From Marivirga arenosa (GTDB lineage: Bacteria > Bacteroidota > Bacteroidia > Cytophagales > Cyclobacteriaceae), in assembly GCF_030503895.2 (NCBI RefSeq), contig NZ_CP129970.2, positions 1,676,001 through 1,740,000 on the forward strand: a DNA stretch of 64,000 nt. Reading direction: 5' to 3'. Within the stretch, counting starts at the first letter, position 1; every line of letters starts with the position of its first letter. Made by a program: the position numbers and the translations under genes. Below are positions 8,802 to 17,707 of this stretch, piece after piece. The notes beneath the pieces are model-generated. The model saw only the letters and a program-made list of their open reading frames with translations, was not told the DNA's origin and searched no databases.

Positions 8802-8901
8802 CCCCTAAAATTTTTATAAATATTGAAGGAAATATATACTTAGTCAATACCTAAAAGTAGGTATTCTTTAAAAAGATTGGTTTAATTGAAATAGAGAGTG
8901 A

Positions 8902-11367
8902 TTACTCAGTATAAAATACTCTTTTTACTCTTTCACTCACATTGGTTAAGATCTCATAAGGTATGGTATCAATAGATTTAGCCATCTTTGTAATGTTAGG
9001 CTCATCACCAAAAACAATAACTTCATCACCAGCTGCACAATCAATTTCACTTACATCCACCATTGTCATGTCCATGCAAACATTGCCAATTACTGGGGCT
9101 AATTTCCCGTTAATCTTTACCATTCCCACTCCTTGACTAAACTTTCTGTTGAAGCCATCTGCATAACCGATCGATATAGTAGCAATTTTCATATCTTCAA
9201 TTGCTAGGCCTTTTCGTGAATATCCTATTGTATCTCCTTTCTTAATATGCTTCACTTGAGAAATTACGGTTTTCAAAGTAGAAACGGGCAATAATTCACC
9301 AGGATGTAAACCTGTAGTGTCAATTCCGTAAAGACCCACCCCTAAGCGCACCATATCAAACTGATAATCTGGAAAGCGACTGATGCCTGAGCTATTTAAG
9401 AGGTGAAGGATAGGCTTATATCCTATGTAACTGATGATGTCGTCAGCGGCTTTTTTAAAAAACATAGCCTGTTGAGCAGAAAAACCATTATGTGAGGCTT
9501 CATCCGAAGCAGCTAAATGGCTAAATATGGAAGAAACATGGATATGAGGATTTTTCTTTAGAATAGGTATTAAATCTTCAATTTCAAAAGGTTCAAATCC
9601 TAGCCTATGCATACCCGTATCCAGTTTTAAATGGATTTTAGCTTTATAATCAAAACTTCTGGTATAATTCACATAGTCATTTAACAAACTAAAACTATAT
9701 ATTTCAGGTTCTAAATTATAGTGATGAAGTAATTCAAATGAGCGTGGATCAGGATTCATGACCATAATAGGGAGTTTAATTCCATGCTGTCGTAAAATAA
9801 CTCCTTCATCAGCGTAGGCAACCGCTAAATAATCAACATTATGGAATTCAAGCCAATTTGCGATTTCATGGCTACTACTTCCATAAGCAAATGCTTTTAC
9901 CATTACCATGGTTTTTACATTAGGTTTTAGTCGTGATCTGTAAAAGTTCAGGTTGTGAGTAATTTTATTAAGATCAATCTCTAAGACTGTTCCATGAATT
10001 TTTTGCTCTAATCGCTGAACTATGGCTTCAAAGCCAAATTTTCTAGCACCCTTAATTAAAATCACACTATTGTGAAACTGATGGGTTTGTTCATAATCTA
10101 AAAATTCATTAGTTGAATTAAAGAGTTCTATTTTACCATGATAAAAGCTTTTTAATTGCTGAATTTCAGATCCAATACCAATCAATTGGTCAATATTTTC
10201 ATTTTCAATCCTTTCGGCTAATTGCTTGTATAAGATATCTCCACTTAAGCCAGTTTGAAGTAAATCAGACAAGATTAAAACTCTTTTCTGATATTGTTTT
10301 TGTTGTGCAAAGAAATGCAAAGCAGTATCCAGTCCTACTAAGTCATTATTGTATGAATCGTCCACCAAATAAGTGTTATTTTTTCCTTTTTTGGTTTCTA
10401 ACCTCATTTTTAAAGGGCGGATTTCATTTAAAGTATTTTGAATGATTTTGATAGGAACGCCTTCATGAAGAAGCAATAGCAAGCAATGTGTTATATTTTC
10501 TAAAGATGCATAATCTTTAAAAGGCACTGTAAAAATGAAGAACTCTTCCTTATATGGTATTCTAATGGCAATTCCATTTTCTCTTTCTTCGGTTTCAACA
10601 AAGTAGTTGGACGTGTTGTCTTCAAAAGACCAACCTATAAATTCCTTATCTTCCAGATTGGGAAGATTATGTAAAGCATTAGATATTTCTGGAAAATCTT
10701 TACAAAAAATAATAGTTTTACTATCCTTAAATAATCGAGCTTTTTGATGTGCTTTTTCTTCTAAGCTAGGAAAACCTTCATCATGTGCTGTGCCTAAATT
10801 GGTGTAAATACCAATATTAGGTTTTATTATAGCTTCAAGCTTTTCCATTTCATGCATTTGTGAAATGCCAGCTTCTATAATGGCATAATCTTGATAATCG
10901 TTAATGTGCCAAAGTGAAAGGGGTACACCTACTTGTGAATTATAGCTTCTAGGACTTCTATAAACAGAATAAACAGATTCGATTAACTTAGCTAACCATT
11001 CTTTGACAATGGTTTTACCATTGCTTCCTGTTATTCCAATAAGTGTGCCCTTAAATTTTGCTCTATTTTTACCCGCAATTTGTTGTGAGGCTTGAATAGA
11101 ACTCTCAACTTTAAAAAAATTAGCCTCAGCAAACTCAATATAGTTTACATCCTTTTCAATTATAAAATTTCGGATGCCCTTAGAATAAAGCTCTTTGATG
11201 AATTGGTGGCCATCATGTCTTTCACCCTCAATAGCTATAAATATATTTTTATAGCTAACAACAATATTTCTACTGTCGATAAAAATATTTTCAATACTGT
11301 GATCCTGATGGAGTTGAGTAATTTCTCCTTTGGTTAGATTGGGCAGTAAAGAAAAATCAAATTTCAA
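8902..11367 (-). CDS. murF-alr: Bifunctional MurF ligase / alanine racemase
   Basis: An 821-residue fusion. Residues 1 to about 450 are a Mur ligase that adds D-Ala-D-Ala to UDP-MurNAc-tripeptide: ATP loop GITGSNGKT at 111-119 and a late VLILSDLLQTG segment. From about 455 on is a PLP-dependent alanine racemase that supplies D-alanine. Its PLP lysine lies in MVKAFAYG (near 490; the usual form is VKANAYG), and the second half has RLGVGLYGID and the catalytic region GYADGF. The fusion is common in Bacteroidota and joins two successive needs of cell-wall synthesis. The length is normal for the fusion and both domains look intact. Confidence 0.95.
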   Translation of the reverse strand: MKFDFSLLPNLTKGEITQLHQDHSIENIFIDSRNIVVSYKNIFIAIEGERHDGHQFIKELYSKGIRNFIIEKDVNYIEFAEANFFKVESSIQASQQIAGKNRAKFKGTLIGITGSNGKTIVKEWLAKLIESVYSVYRSPRSYNSQVGVPLSLWHINDYQDYAIIEAGISQMHEMEKLEAIIKPNIGIYTNLGTAHDEGFPSLEEKAHQKARLFKDSKTIIFCKDFPEISNALHNLPNLEDKEFIGWSFEDNTSNYFVETEERENGIAIRIPYKEEFFIFTVPFKDYASLENITHCLLLLLHEGVPIKIIQNTLNEIRPLKMRLETKKGKNNTYLVDDSYNNDLVGLDTALHFFAQQKQYQKRVLILSDLLQTGLSGDILYKQLAERIENENIDQLIGIGSEIQQLKSFYHGKIELFNSTNEFLDYEQTHQFHNSVILIKGARKFGFEAIVQRLEQKIHGTVLEIDLNKITHNLNFYRSRLKPNVKTMVMVKAFAYGSSSHEIANWLEFHNVDYLAVAYADEGVILRQHGIKLPIMVMNPDPRSFELLHHYNLEPEIYSFSLLNDYVNYTRSFDYKAKIHLKLDTGMHRLGFEPFEIEDLIPILKKNPHIHVSSIFSHLAASDEASHNGFSAQQAMFFKKAADDIISYIGYKPILHLLNSSGISRFPDYQFDMVRLGVGLYGIDTTGLHPGELLPVSTLKTVISQVKHIKKGDTIGYSRKGLAIEDMKIATISIGYADGFNRKFSQGVGMVKINGKLAPVIGNVCMDMTMVDVSEIDCAAGDEVIVFGDEPNITKMAKSIDTIPYEILTNVSERVKRVFYTE

Positions 11368-11393
11368 GGATGTATAATGCTATTTTTAAAGAT

Positions 11394-11475
11394 TAAAAAA
11401 AGCTTGCTCGAAAGTTTAATGCATCTCTACATTTTTTTAAAGGCAACTATAGCCTTACACTTTCAAACAAGCTTT
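11394..11475 (-). terminator. Large nested hairpin with T-run
   Basis: Sixteen-base arms at 11399-11414 and 11460-11475 pair with two mismatched positions that become G-U on one strand. The 45-base loop contains a second hairpin (AAGGC...GCCTT). On the minus strand it ends in a T-run (A-run at 11394-11401). It directly follows the stop of the gene at 11481-12131 and is probably its terminator, though larger than needed. Confidence 0.65.
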
Positions 11476-11480
11476 AAATA

Positions 11481-12131
11481 TTAATTTCCTGCGCCTTGTG
11501 GCTTTGCAGTAAGATTTTCTAAAACTTCTTTTAACGGAACTCTTACACCGTCTTTATATGGAACAATCCAGGCTTCTTTAACGCCCATTTGCCTAAGTGC
11601 TTTTTTGAATTTATCAGCTTCCCAGTAATCTCTGAATCTCCCTAAAGTAATTCTTTGCAAGCCTTCTTCAGTATCTTCACCGCTGAAATTTGGATTGTTT
11701 TTAAAGTATTCAGACATGTCGATGTTTTCAAAAGCACCAACTTGAACTTTAAACCAAGTACCACTTTCATCTAAAGCTGCAGGTTCGCTATTATTAGCTT
11801 CCTTTGCCTTTTTTGCCATCTCATTAGCTCTTTGTCTTTGAGCTTCTGCCATAGCTTTTGCTTCTTGCGCTTCAGCTTTTGCAGCTGCGATTTCAGCGTT
11901 TTTATTGCTTAGTTGGCCTTTAAGGTTTTCAACTTCTGCAGTTAAACTAGCTACCGAACTTTTTAAACTTTCGTTTTCGTCCACCATAGCCTTCATTTGC
12001 TCAGGGTTTTTCTTAAGCTCTTTTGCTAAGGCTTTCATTTCTTTCTTTTCTTCCTTGCTCAATTGAGCAGAAACTGAAAAAGCCATGCAAAAAATCATAA
12101 GGATGGCGATAAAACTGATCTTGCTTTTCAT
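11481..12131 (-). CDS. Secreted coiled-coil protein with SPOR-like C-terminus
   Basis: A 216-residue protein with a signal peptide (about 1-22, ending AFSVSAQ), a long alanine/glutamate/lysine-rich coiled coil (about 25-120) and a C-terminal domain with WFKVQVGAFENIDMS, ITLGRFRDYWEADKF and KEAWIVPYKDG. The latter is the pattern of SPOR-like peptidoglycan-binding repeats (VQVGAF followed by G-F--A). This suggests a periplasmic protein that may touch denuded glycan strands. Such proteins are often named ezrin/radixin/moesin family because of the coiled coil. It lies just after fumC on the same strand. Confidence 0.7.
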   Translation of the reverse strand: MKSKISFIAILMIFCMAFSVSAQLSKEEKKEMKALAKELKKNPEQMKAMVDENESLKSSVASLTAEVENLKGQLSNKNAEIAAAKAEAQEAKAMAEAQRQRANEMAKKAKEANNSEPAALDESGTWFKVQVGAFENIDMSEYFKNNPNFSGEDTEEGLQRITLGRFRDYWEADKFKKALRQMGVKEAWIVPYKDGVRVPLKEVLENLTAKPQGAGN

Positions 12132-12206
12132 ATCAATGATTCCGTTAATTCTATTTTATATAACTAAAGTAAGTAAATAACTATAATAAAGCCAAATTAT
12201 ACTATT

Positions 12207-13607
12207 TTAATGTTTCTTTAAGCTGCCAATCATGTCCTCTGGTCTTACCCATTCATCAAATTCTTCGGCAGTTAAATAACCTAAATTCACTGCTTCATCT
12301 TTTAAACGAGTTCCATTTTCATGAGCCGTTTTAGCGATTTTAGCTGCTTTTTCATATCCAATTTTAGTATTTAAGGCAGTTACCAACATTAAAGAATTAT
12401 CTAAATGTTCTTTAATTCTTTCATAATTAGGTTCAATTCCTACAGCACAATTATCATTAAATGATACACAAGCATCACCGATTAATCGGGCAGATTGTAA
12501 GAAGTTTGCAGCCATTACTGGTTTAAACACATTTAACTCATAGTGACCTTGAGTTCCACCTATTGTTATGGCTACATCATTACCCATTACTTGAGCACAA
12601 ACCATGGTTAAAGCTTCTGCTTGAGTAGGGTTAACCTTTCCTGGCATGATCGATGATCCAGGCTCATTAGCAGGAATTATAATTTCGCCAATTCCGGATC
12701 TAGGGCCAGAAGCTAGTAATCTAATGTCATTTCCAATCTTATTTAAAGAAACAGCAATTTGCTTCAGTGCTCCATGTGATTCTACAATGGCATCGTGAGC
12801 TGCTAAAGCTTCGAATTTATTTTCAGCAGTTCTGAAAGGTAATCCAGAGAATTCAGCTATTTTTTTAGCTACTAATTCAGCATAACCTTCAGGAGTATTA
12901 ATACCAGTTCCTACAGCAGTACCGCCTAGTGCAATTTCAGATAAGTGATCTAAGGTATTTTTTAGGGCTTTTATTCCATGATCTAATTGAGATACATAAC
13001 CAGAAAATTCTTGACCTATAGTCAGTGGAGTTGCGTCCATGAGGTGAGTTCTTCCTATTTTAACTACCTTTTTAAATTCTTCCGATTTTTTCTTTAAGGT
13101 ATCTCTTAATTTTTCAATTCCTGGTATGGTAGTTTCTATCACCATTTTATAACAAGCAATGTGCATGCCTGTAGGGAAAGTATCATTAGAAGACTGTGAT
13201 TTATTTACATCATCATTTGGATGAACAACTTTCTCATCTTCATATGTTTTACCTGCTAAAATTTGTGATCTGTTTGATACTACTTCATTCACATTCATAT
13301 TAGACTGAGTACCTGATCCTGTTTGCCAGATTACCAATGGGAATTGATCATTATGTTTATTGTCTAAAATTTCATCACAAACTTTAGAAATCAAATCTCT
13401 TTTTTCTTTACTCAAAACTCCTAGTTCATGGTTAGTATGAGCAGCAGCTTTTTTTAAATAAGCAAAACCATGAACAATTTCTAAAGGCATGCTTGCTTCA
13501 GCACCAATTTTAAAATTGTTTCTACTTCTTTCAGTTTGGGCACCCCAGTACTTGTCAGCTGGTACTTTTACTTCGCCCATTGTGTCTTTTTCTATTCTAT
13601 ATTCCAT
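12207..13607 (-). CDS. fumC: Class II fumarate hydratase
   Basis: A 466-residue enzyme that interconverts fumarate and malate in the citric acid cycle. It carries the conserved regions of the fumarase/aspartase superfamily: [45 protein letters not shown] and the signature [11 protein letters not shown]. The superfamily's aspartases share the signature, but [10 protein letters not shown] and [10 protein letters not shown] favour fumarase. The length is normal and the start ATG at 13607 has no competitor. The upstream region is shared with the divergent small ORF at 13790. Confidence 0.95.
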   Translation of the reverse strand: MEYRIEKDTMGEVKVPADKYWGAQTERSRNNFKIGAEASMPLEIVHGFAYLKKAAAHTNHELGVLSKEKRDLISKVCDEILDNKHNDQFPLVIWQTGSGTQSNMNVNEVVSNRSQILAGKTYEDEKVVHPNDDVNKSQSSNDTFPTGMHIACYKMVIETTIPGIEKLRDTLKKKSEEFKKVVKIGRTHLMDATPLTIGQEFSGYVSQLDHGIKALKNTLDHLSEIALGGTAVGTGINTPEGYAELVAKKIAEFSGLPFRTAENKFEALAAHDAIVESHGALKQIAVSLNKIGNDIRLLASGPRSGIGEIIIPANEPGSSIMPGKVNPTQAEALTMVCAQVMGNDVAITIGGTQGHYELNVFKPVMAANFLQSARLIGDACVSFNDNCAVGIEPNYERIKEHLDNSLMLVTALNTKIGYEKAAKIAKTAHENGTRLKDEAVNLGYLTAEEFDEWVRPEDMIGSLKKH

Positions 13608-13760
13608 AAGTAGGTCTGTTTTCGATTAATGCCGTAAAATTACAACTAATCATAGGAATTGCTATGATTAAATAAGAAAATAGACAGACTAAATAATTCG
13701 AATAATGATAATACAACTATAAAAAATCATAAAATATTCGCTTTGTCCTTGATTTTAGTC

Positions 13761-13768
13761 TAAATTTG
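13761..13768 (+). promoter_or_regulatory. -7 element before the small ORF
   Basis: TAAATTTG is an exact TANNTTTG match 21 bases before ATG 13790. A near -33 element, TTCG at 13737-13740, is 20 bases upstream; an exact TTTG at 13742 is too close (15 bases). Confidence 0.5.
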
Positions 13769-13789
13769 CATCAAATCAATAAATCTGAA

Positions 13790-13954
13790 ATGAAAAATCT
13801 TTATGAAAGATTGATGGTTAGCCTATTCGCATTATTCATTTGTGTGTTGTCAATAGGCTATTGTCACCAGAAAAAAAACGGAAATATTGAAAGCGGACTT
13901 TCATTAAAAAGCATGAAAGATTTATCTACTTTTTATGCTGCCACTCCTCAATAA
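13790..13954 (+). CDS. Small hypothetical membrane or exported protein
   Basis: A 54-residue ORF from ATG 13790 with a hydrophobic segment at about 8-26 (RLMVSLFALFICVLSIGYC) and a polar tail. A cysteine ends the hydrophobic part, but the residues before it do not make a clean lipobox. A consensus -7 element lies just upstream, which supports expression. No family is recognised. It is followed by about 210 bases of AT-rich DNA before the DUF4856 gene and is probably a separate unit. Confidence 0.45.
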   Translation: MKNLYERLMVSLFALFICVLSIGYCHQKKNGNIESGLSLKSMKDLSTFYAATPQ

Positions 13955-14017
13955 TTAAACTTCTAAGATTTAATTATCTTCCATCCTTCCATTTTTCAAA
14001 TCTATCTTTCTATGTAA

Positions 14018-14037
14018 AAAGGCTTTAGAGAGCCTTT
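14018..14037. terminator. Possible terminator hairpin
   Basis: AAAGGCT, loop TTAGAG, AGCCTTT. It lies 64 bases after the small ORF and before the iron-type operon. The plus strand has no T-run after it; the minus strand has five T. Confidence 0.45.
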
Positions 14038-14068
14038 GAACCTATATTTTAAAATTTATTTAAATCTG

Positions 14069-14145
14069 ATCTAAATAAATTTAGATTTTTATTTGTAACC
14101 AATCTAAATAAAATTAATTTTGCGCCAACATTAGAATCAATCTAA
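14069..14145. promoter_or_regulatory. Cluster of TTAGA/TCTAA operator-like repeats
   Basis: A perfect inverted repeat ATCTAAAT-AA-ATTTAGAT lies at 14069-14086, a half-site AATCTAAAT at 14101-14109 between the -33 and -7 elements, and a second inverted repeat TTAGAATCAATCTAA at 14131-14145 downstream of the -7. The layout, blocking a promoter on both sides, fits a repressor. The operon's metal-uptake character suggests a Fur- or DtxR-family regulator (inference). Confidence 0.6.
14092..14122 (+). promoter_or_regulatory. Promoter of the DUF4856-imelysin-HTTM-TonB operon
   Basis: TTTG (14092-14095), 19-base spacer, TAATTTTG (14115-14122): a full match to the Bacteroidota consensus. A second TAATTTTG at 14156-14163 has no -33 partner. 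Operator-like repeats overlap the whole region. Confidence 0.75.
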
Positions 14146-14168
14146 ATACAAATATTAATTTTGCACAA

Positions 14169-15263
14169 ATGAAAAACTTAAGATTACTAGGATTAACATT
14201 ATTAGCTTCAATATTTTTAATAAGCTGCGATGATAACACAGAAGGAGAAAATGATTTGGCATATGAGATACCTTCTACCTATGATTTTGAAAATGTAAGC
14301 TATACGGGCCAAACTCAAAGACTTGATATGTTGGATGAGCTTACTGTTTATATGAAAACCGCAAACAACGGAGCGGTATTAGATGCTCAGAAAATGCTCG
14401 ATATGTATGCCAATGAAAATGGCGCTTTTGAGGATGCTTCTTTAAATGAGGCGGATTCAAAAGAATTAGAAAATAAAACAGTAGAAGGCGAAGTATCAAG
14501 ATTTAAAACTTTTATAAGAGATTTTGCAGCTGCAACAGTGGAAGCTAATGGTGGAGTTGGTAGTAATGGAACACCTGGAGTAGTTGTTTCAAATGATGGG
14601 TCTGCGCAATATTTCTTCGATGAAAATGGTTTTGAACACATTCAATTAATTGAAAAAGGTTTAATGGGTGCTTGTTTTTACTTTCAAGCTAATTCTATTT
14701 ACCTAAGTCCGGGTAAAATGGATGTTGATAATGAGGAAATTATTGAGGGCGAAGGAACAGCAATGGAACATCACTGGGATGAGGCTTTTGGTTACTTAGG
14801 TGTCCCAACTGACTTTCCTACCAATACTGATGGAACTAGATTTTGGGGTAAATATTCCAATGGAAGAGATGAGTTATTGAATACGAATGAAGCTTTAATG
14901 AATGCTTTCATTACAGGTAGAGCAGCCATTTCAAATAAAGATTTAGATACTAGAGATGAGCAAATTGAAATCATTAGAAATGAATGGGAAAGAGTTTCAG
15001 CAGCTACCGCTGTTCATTATTTAAATGGTGGAATTGCATCCTTTGCTGATGATGCTATAAGAAATCACGTAATTTCTGAAGCATGGGCCTTTATTTATTC
15101 ATTAAAATTTAATCCAAATAAAAAATTAACGAATACAGAAATTGAAGCTTTATTAGAACTTTTAGGAACTAATTTCTATGAGATAACTACTGATAATATT
15201 AATGCAGTTAAAGCAACTTTAGTTTCTACATACGGATTCCAAGAAGTTCAAGACCAATTATAA
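14169..15263 (+). CDS. DUF4856 lipoprotein
   Basis: A 364-residue lipoprotein. The signal ends in LISCDD, giving a lipidated cysteine at about residue 20. The rest has a DUF4856 look: YDFENVSYTGQTQRLDML, then a core with ACFYFQANSIYLS, MEHHWDEAFGYLGVP and ERVSAATAVHYLNG. The MEHHWDEAFGY stretch, with paired histidines and acidic residues, could bind metal. It is the first gene of an operon with an imelysin lipoprotein (4 bases downstream), an HTTM protein and a TonB receptor, an arrangement seen in other Bacteroidota and taken to be linked to iron. The molecular role is not established. Confidence 0.85.
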   Translation: MKNLRLLGLTLLASIFLISCDDNTEGENDLAYEIPSTYDFENVSYTGQTQRLDMLDELTVYMKTANNGAVLDAQKMLDMYANENGAFEDASLNEADSKELENKTVEGEVSRFKTFIRDFAAATVEANGGVGSNGTPGVVVSNDGSAQYFFDENGFEHIQLIEKGLMGACFYFQANSIYLSPGKMDVDNEEIIEGEGTAMEHHWDEAFGYLGVPTDFPTNTDGTRFWGKYSNGRDELLNTNEALMNAFITGRAAISNKDLDTRDEQIEIIRNEWERVSAATAVHYLNGGIASFADDAIRNHVISEAWAFIYSLKFNPNKKLTNTEIEALLELLGTNFYEITTDNINAVKATLVSTYGFQEVQDQL

Positions 15264-15267
15264 CAAT

Positions 15268-16383
15268 ATGAAATATTTAAGATTATCATTCTTCATATTT
15301 TTGTTAACCTTATTCACCGCCTGTGATGACAACACAGGTAGTGAAAAGGTTGATTTTGATAGAGAAGCATTTTTAGTCAATATGGCTGATAATGTAATTC
15401 AACCGTCAATTGTAAATTTTGCATCAGAAGTTGAAGGTATTTCCGTGGCTAGCAGTTCATTTGCTACTAACCCATCTTTAGAAAGCCTTAACGAATTAAA
15501 ATCAGAATTTAAAGAAGCTTGGTTAGCGTATCAACACTTAGCTTTTGTACATGTTGGTCCTGTTTCAAGTGTTAACTTAAGGGATAGAGTTAATATTTTT
15601 CCCACCAACACAGAATTGATTGAACAAAACATCATTAATCAAGACTATGTAATCGGTTCTGCAGCAAATGTTGCAGCAAAGGGGTTTCCTGCTATAGATT
15701 ATTTATTATTTGGTACAGGAAGCAGTGAGGAAGCAGTTTTATCTTATTTTGTAGATCCAGAGTTAGGTGAAAATAGATTAAAGTACTTAACTGATGTTGT
15801 AGCGGATATTCAAACCGCTTCAAATATCATAGCAGAAGGCTGGGAGCCTTACCGTGAGACATTTGTTAGTAATATTGGAACGGATGTAGGTAGCGGTACT
15901 AGCTTACTTGTAAATGAATATAATTTTCAATTTGATATTCGTCTTAAGAATGCTAAAATTGGTTTTCCCTCGGGTGGTAATCCTAGAACTGGCGGTATAG
16001 TAAGCCCCCAAAGCGTTGAAGCTTATTTTTCTGGCTGGTCTGGTGATTTAGCTAAAGAGTCATTAAAGTCTTCAATTGAAGTATTCAAAGGTCAGGCTTT
16101 TAATTCTACAAATGATGGACTGGGAATGGATGATTATTTAGATGCTCTTGATGCAATTGATAGAAATGAAAATCCTTTAAGCAGTTCGATTATTAATGAG
16201 TCGCAAGCTGCTTTAGATGCAATGGAGTCTATAAATGCTCCATACAGCGAATTAGCAGCCAATGAAGGAAGTAATTTGGTTGAGGTTTATAATCAATTGC
16301 AAATAGTGATTCCACTTATAAAAGTTGATATGACCTCAGCATTATCAGTTTCCATTACTTTCCAAGATAATGACGGTGACTAA
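15268..16383 (+). CDS. Imelysin-family lipoprotein
   Basis: A 371-residue lipoprotein (signal ending LFTACDD, lipidated Cys near 19). Imelysin domains are two-bundle helical folds found in iron-regulated surface or periplasmic proteins. Typical segments are LKSEFKEAWLAYQHL with FVHVGPVSSVNLRD, and GFPAIDYLLFG, which stands where classic imelysins have GWHAIEYLLWG; the classic GxHxxE histidine is replaced by proline, so metal binding by that motif is doubtful. The stop overlaps the start of the HTTM gene by 14 bases, showing tight coupling. Role in uptake is inferred from the TonB receptor in the same operon. Confidence 0.85.
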   Translation: MKYLRLSFFIFLLTLFTACDDNTGSEKVDFDREAFLVNMADNVIQPSIVNFASEVEGISVASSSFATNPSLESLNELKSEFKEAWLAYQHLAFVHVGPVSSVNLRDRVNIFPTNTELIEQNIINQDYVIGSAANVAAKGFPAIDYLLFGTGSSEEAVLSYFVDPELGENRLKYLTDVVADIQTASNIIAEGWEPYRETFVSNIGTDVGSGTSLLVNEYNFQFDIRLKNAKIGFPSGGNPRTGGIVSPQSVEAYFSGWSGDLAKESLKSSIEVFKGQAFNSTNDGLGMDDYLDALDAIDRNENPLSSSIINESQAALDAMESINAPYSELAANEGSNLVEVYNQLQIVIPLIKVDMTSALSVSITFQDNDGD

Positions 16384-17707
16384 TTGGTCATTAAAATATC
16401 GTCCTAATCAATTAAAACATATTGCGCCACTAGCTACATTTCGTGTAGCTTTTGGTGTTATGATGCTAGCTTCCATAATTAGATTTTGGGCTAATGGTTG
16501 GATAGCTAAACAATATATAGAGCCAGACTTTTATTTTCCTTATTATGGTTTCGAATGGATAAAATCTTTAGGTGATCCAGGAATGTACATCTTGTTTGCA
16601 TTAATGGGTATCTCTGCTATCGGAATTGCATTTGGAGCTTTTTACCGATTTAGTGCATCCTTATTTTTCCTATCTTTCACCTATGTAGAGCTAATTGATA
16701 AAACGAATTATCTTAATCATTACTATTTTGTTAGTATTATAGCATTTTTACTGATATTAGTTCCAGCTAATCAGGCTTATTCATTTGATGCGTGGCGTAA
16801 AAAACAACAGAATTTATATGTTCCATCCTGGACTATTGATGTCATTATTCTGCAATTAAGCATCGTTTACTTTTTTGCTGGGCTAGCAAAATTGCAATCA
16901 GATTGGTTGATTGAAGCTTTACCCTTAAAAATATGGTTACCATCTAGAGTGGATACTCCATTAATTGGTTGGCTGTTTGATTATAAATTTGCAGCCTATA
17001 TTTTTAGCTGGTTTGGTGCCTTTTACGATTTAACTATACCGTTTTTCCTACTTTGGAAGCGCACTAGAGTAATAGCTTATCTAACAGTAATTGCTTTTCA
17101 TTTTATGACAGCAGCTCTATTCCAGATTGGTATGTTTCCATATATAATGGTATTAAGCACTTTAATCTTTTTCTCTGAAGACTTTCACAAAAGATTATGG
17201 AATAGGTTTTCTCAAAACATTCATATTCCAGAAATACAATCTAGTAAAAGTTACAAACTTGGTACATTGAAATATTTCTTAATTATTTTTTTTGGAATAC
17301 AGCTTCTTTTACCATTTCGCTATACACTTTACCCGGGTAATCTTTTCTGGACAGAGCAAGGCTATAGATTTTCGTGGAGAGTTATGCTAATGGAGAAAGT
17401 AGGCTACTCGGAATTTACAGTAGAAATTCCAGACCTAAACAAATCATTTAAAGTGATGCCTCAGCAATATTTAACTGCTGTGCAGGAAAAAATGATGAAC
17501 ACCCAGCCAGACATGATCTTACAATTCTCTCACTTTTTAAGAGACAAATATCAAGAAGAATTTAATGCTTCTGCAAAAGTTTTTGTGGAAAGCTATGCCG
17601 CAGTGAATGGTAAAGGTAGTCGCCCCTTTATCGATCCAAATATAAATTTAGCGAGCATAAAAAGAGGTTATCAACATAAAAATTGGGTACTACCATACAA
17701 TCAATGA
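16370..17707 (+). CDS. HTTM-domain membrane protein (gamma-carboxylase-related)
   Basis: A 445-residue polytopic protein with about eight or nine hydrophobic segments up to residue ~330 and a soluble C-terminal part. The start (PLATFRVAFGVMMLASIIRFW), LIDKTNYLNHYYFV and LQLSIVYFFAGLAKLQSDWL followed by PLKIWL are hallmarks of the HTTM family, which includes vitamin K-dependent gamma-carboxylase. Whether this bacterial member carboxylates glutamate is unknown; the C-terminal EKVGYSEFTV and DMILQFSHFLRDKY segments resemble the family's soluble part. It overlaps the imelysin gene by 14 bases and the TonB receptor by the ATGA motif. Confidence 0.85.
   Translation: MTVTNWSLKYRPNQLKHIAPLATFRVAFGVMMLASIIRFWANGWIAKQYIEPDFYFPYYGFEWIKSLGDPGMYILFALMGISAIGIAFGAFYRFSASLFFLSFTYVELIDKTNYLNHYYFVSIIAFLLILVPANQAYSFDAWRKKQQNLYVPSWTIDVIILQLSIVYFFAGLAKLQSDWLIEALPLKIWLPSRVDTPLIGWLFDYKFAAYIFSWFGAFYDLTIPFFLLWKRTRVIAYLTVIAFHFMTAALFQIGMFPYIMVLSTLIFFSEDFHKRLWNRFSQNIHIPEIQSSKSYKLGTLKYFLIIFFGIQLLLPFRYTLYPGNLFWTEQGYRFSWRVMLMEKVGYSEFTVEIPDLNKSFKVMPQQYLTAVQEKMMNTQPDMILQFSHFLRDKYQEEFNASAKVFVESYAAVNGKGSRPFIDPNINLASIKRGYQHKNWVLPYNQ

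Noticed and set aside
8846-8865. Inverted repeat AATACCTA/TAGGTATT as a terminator of murF-alr
   Set aside because: No T-run on either strand, so termination is not supported; left as an unexplained hairpin.
8902-11367. murF-alr fusion as something new
   Set aside because: This fusion is well known in Bacteroidota.
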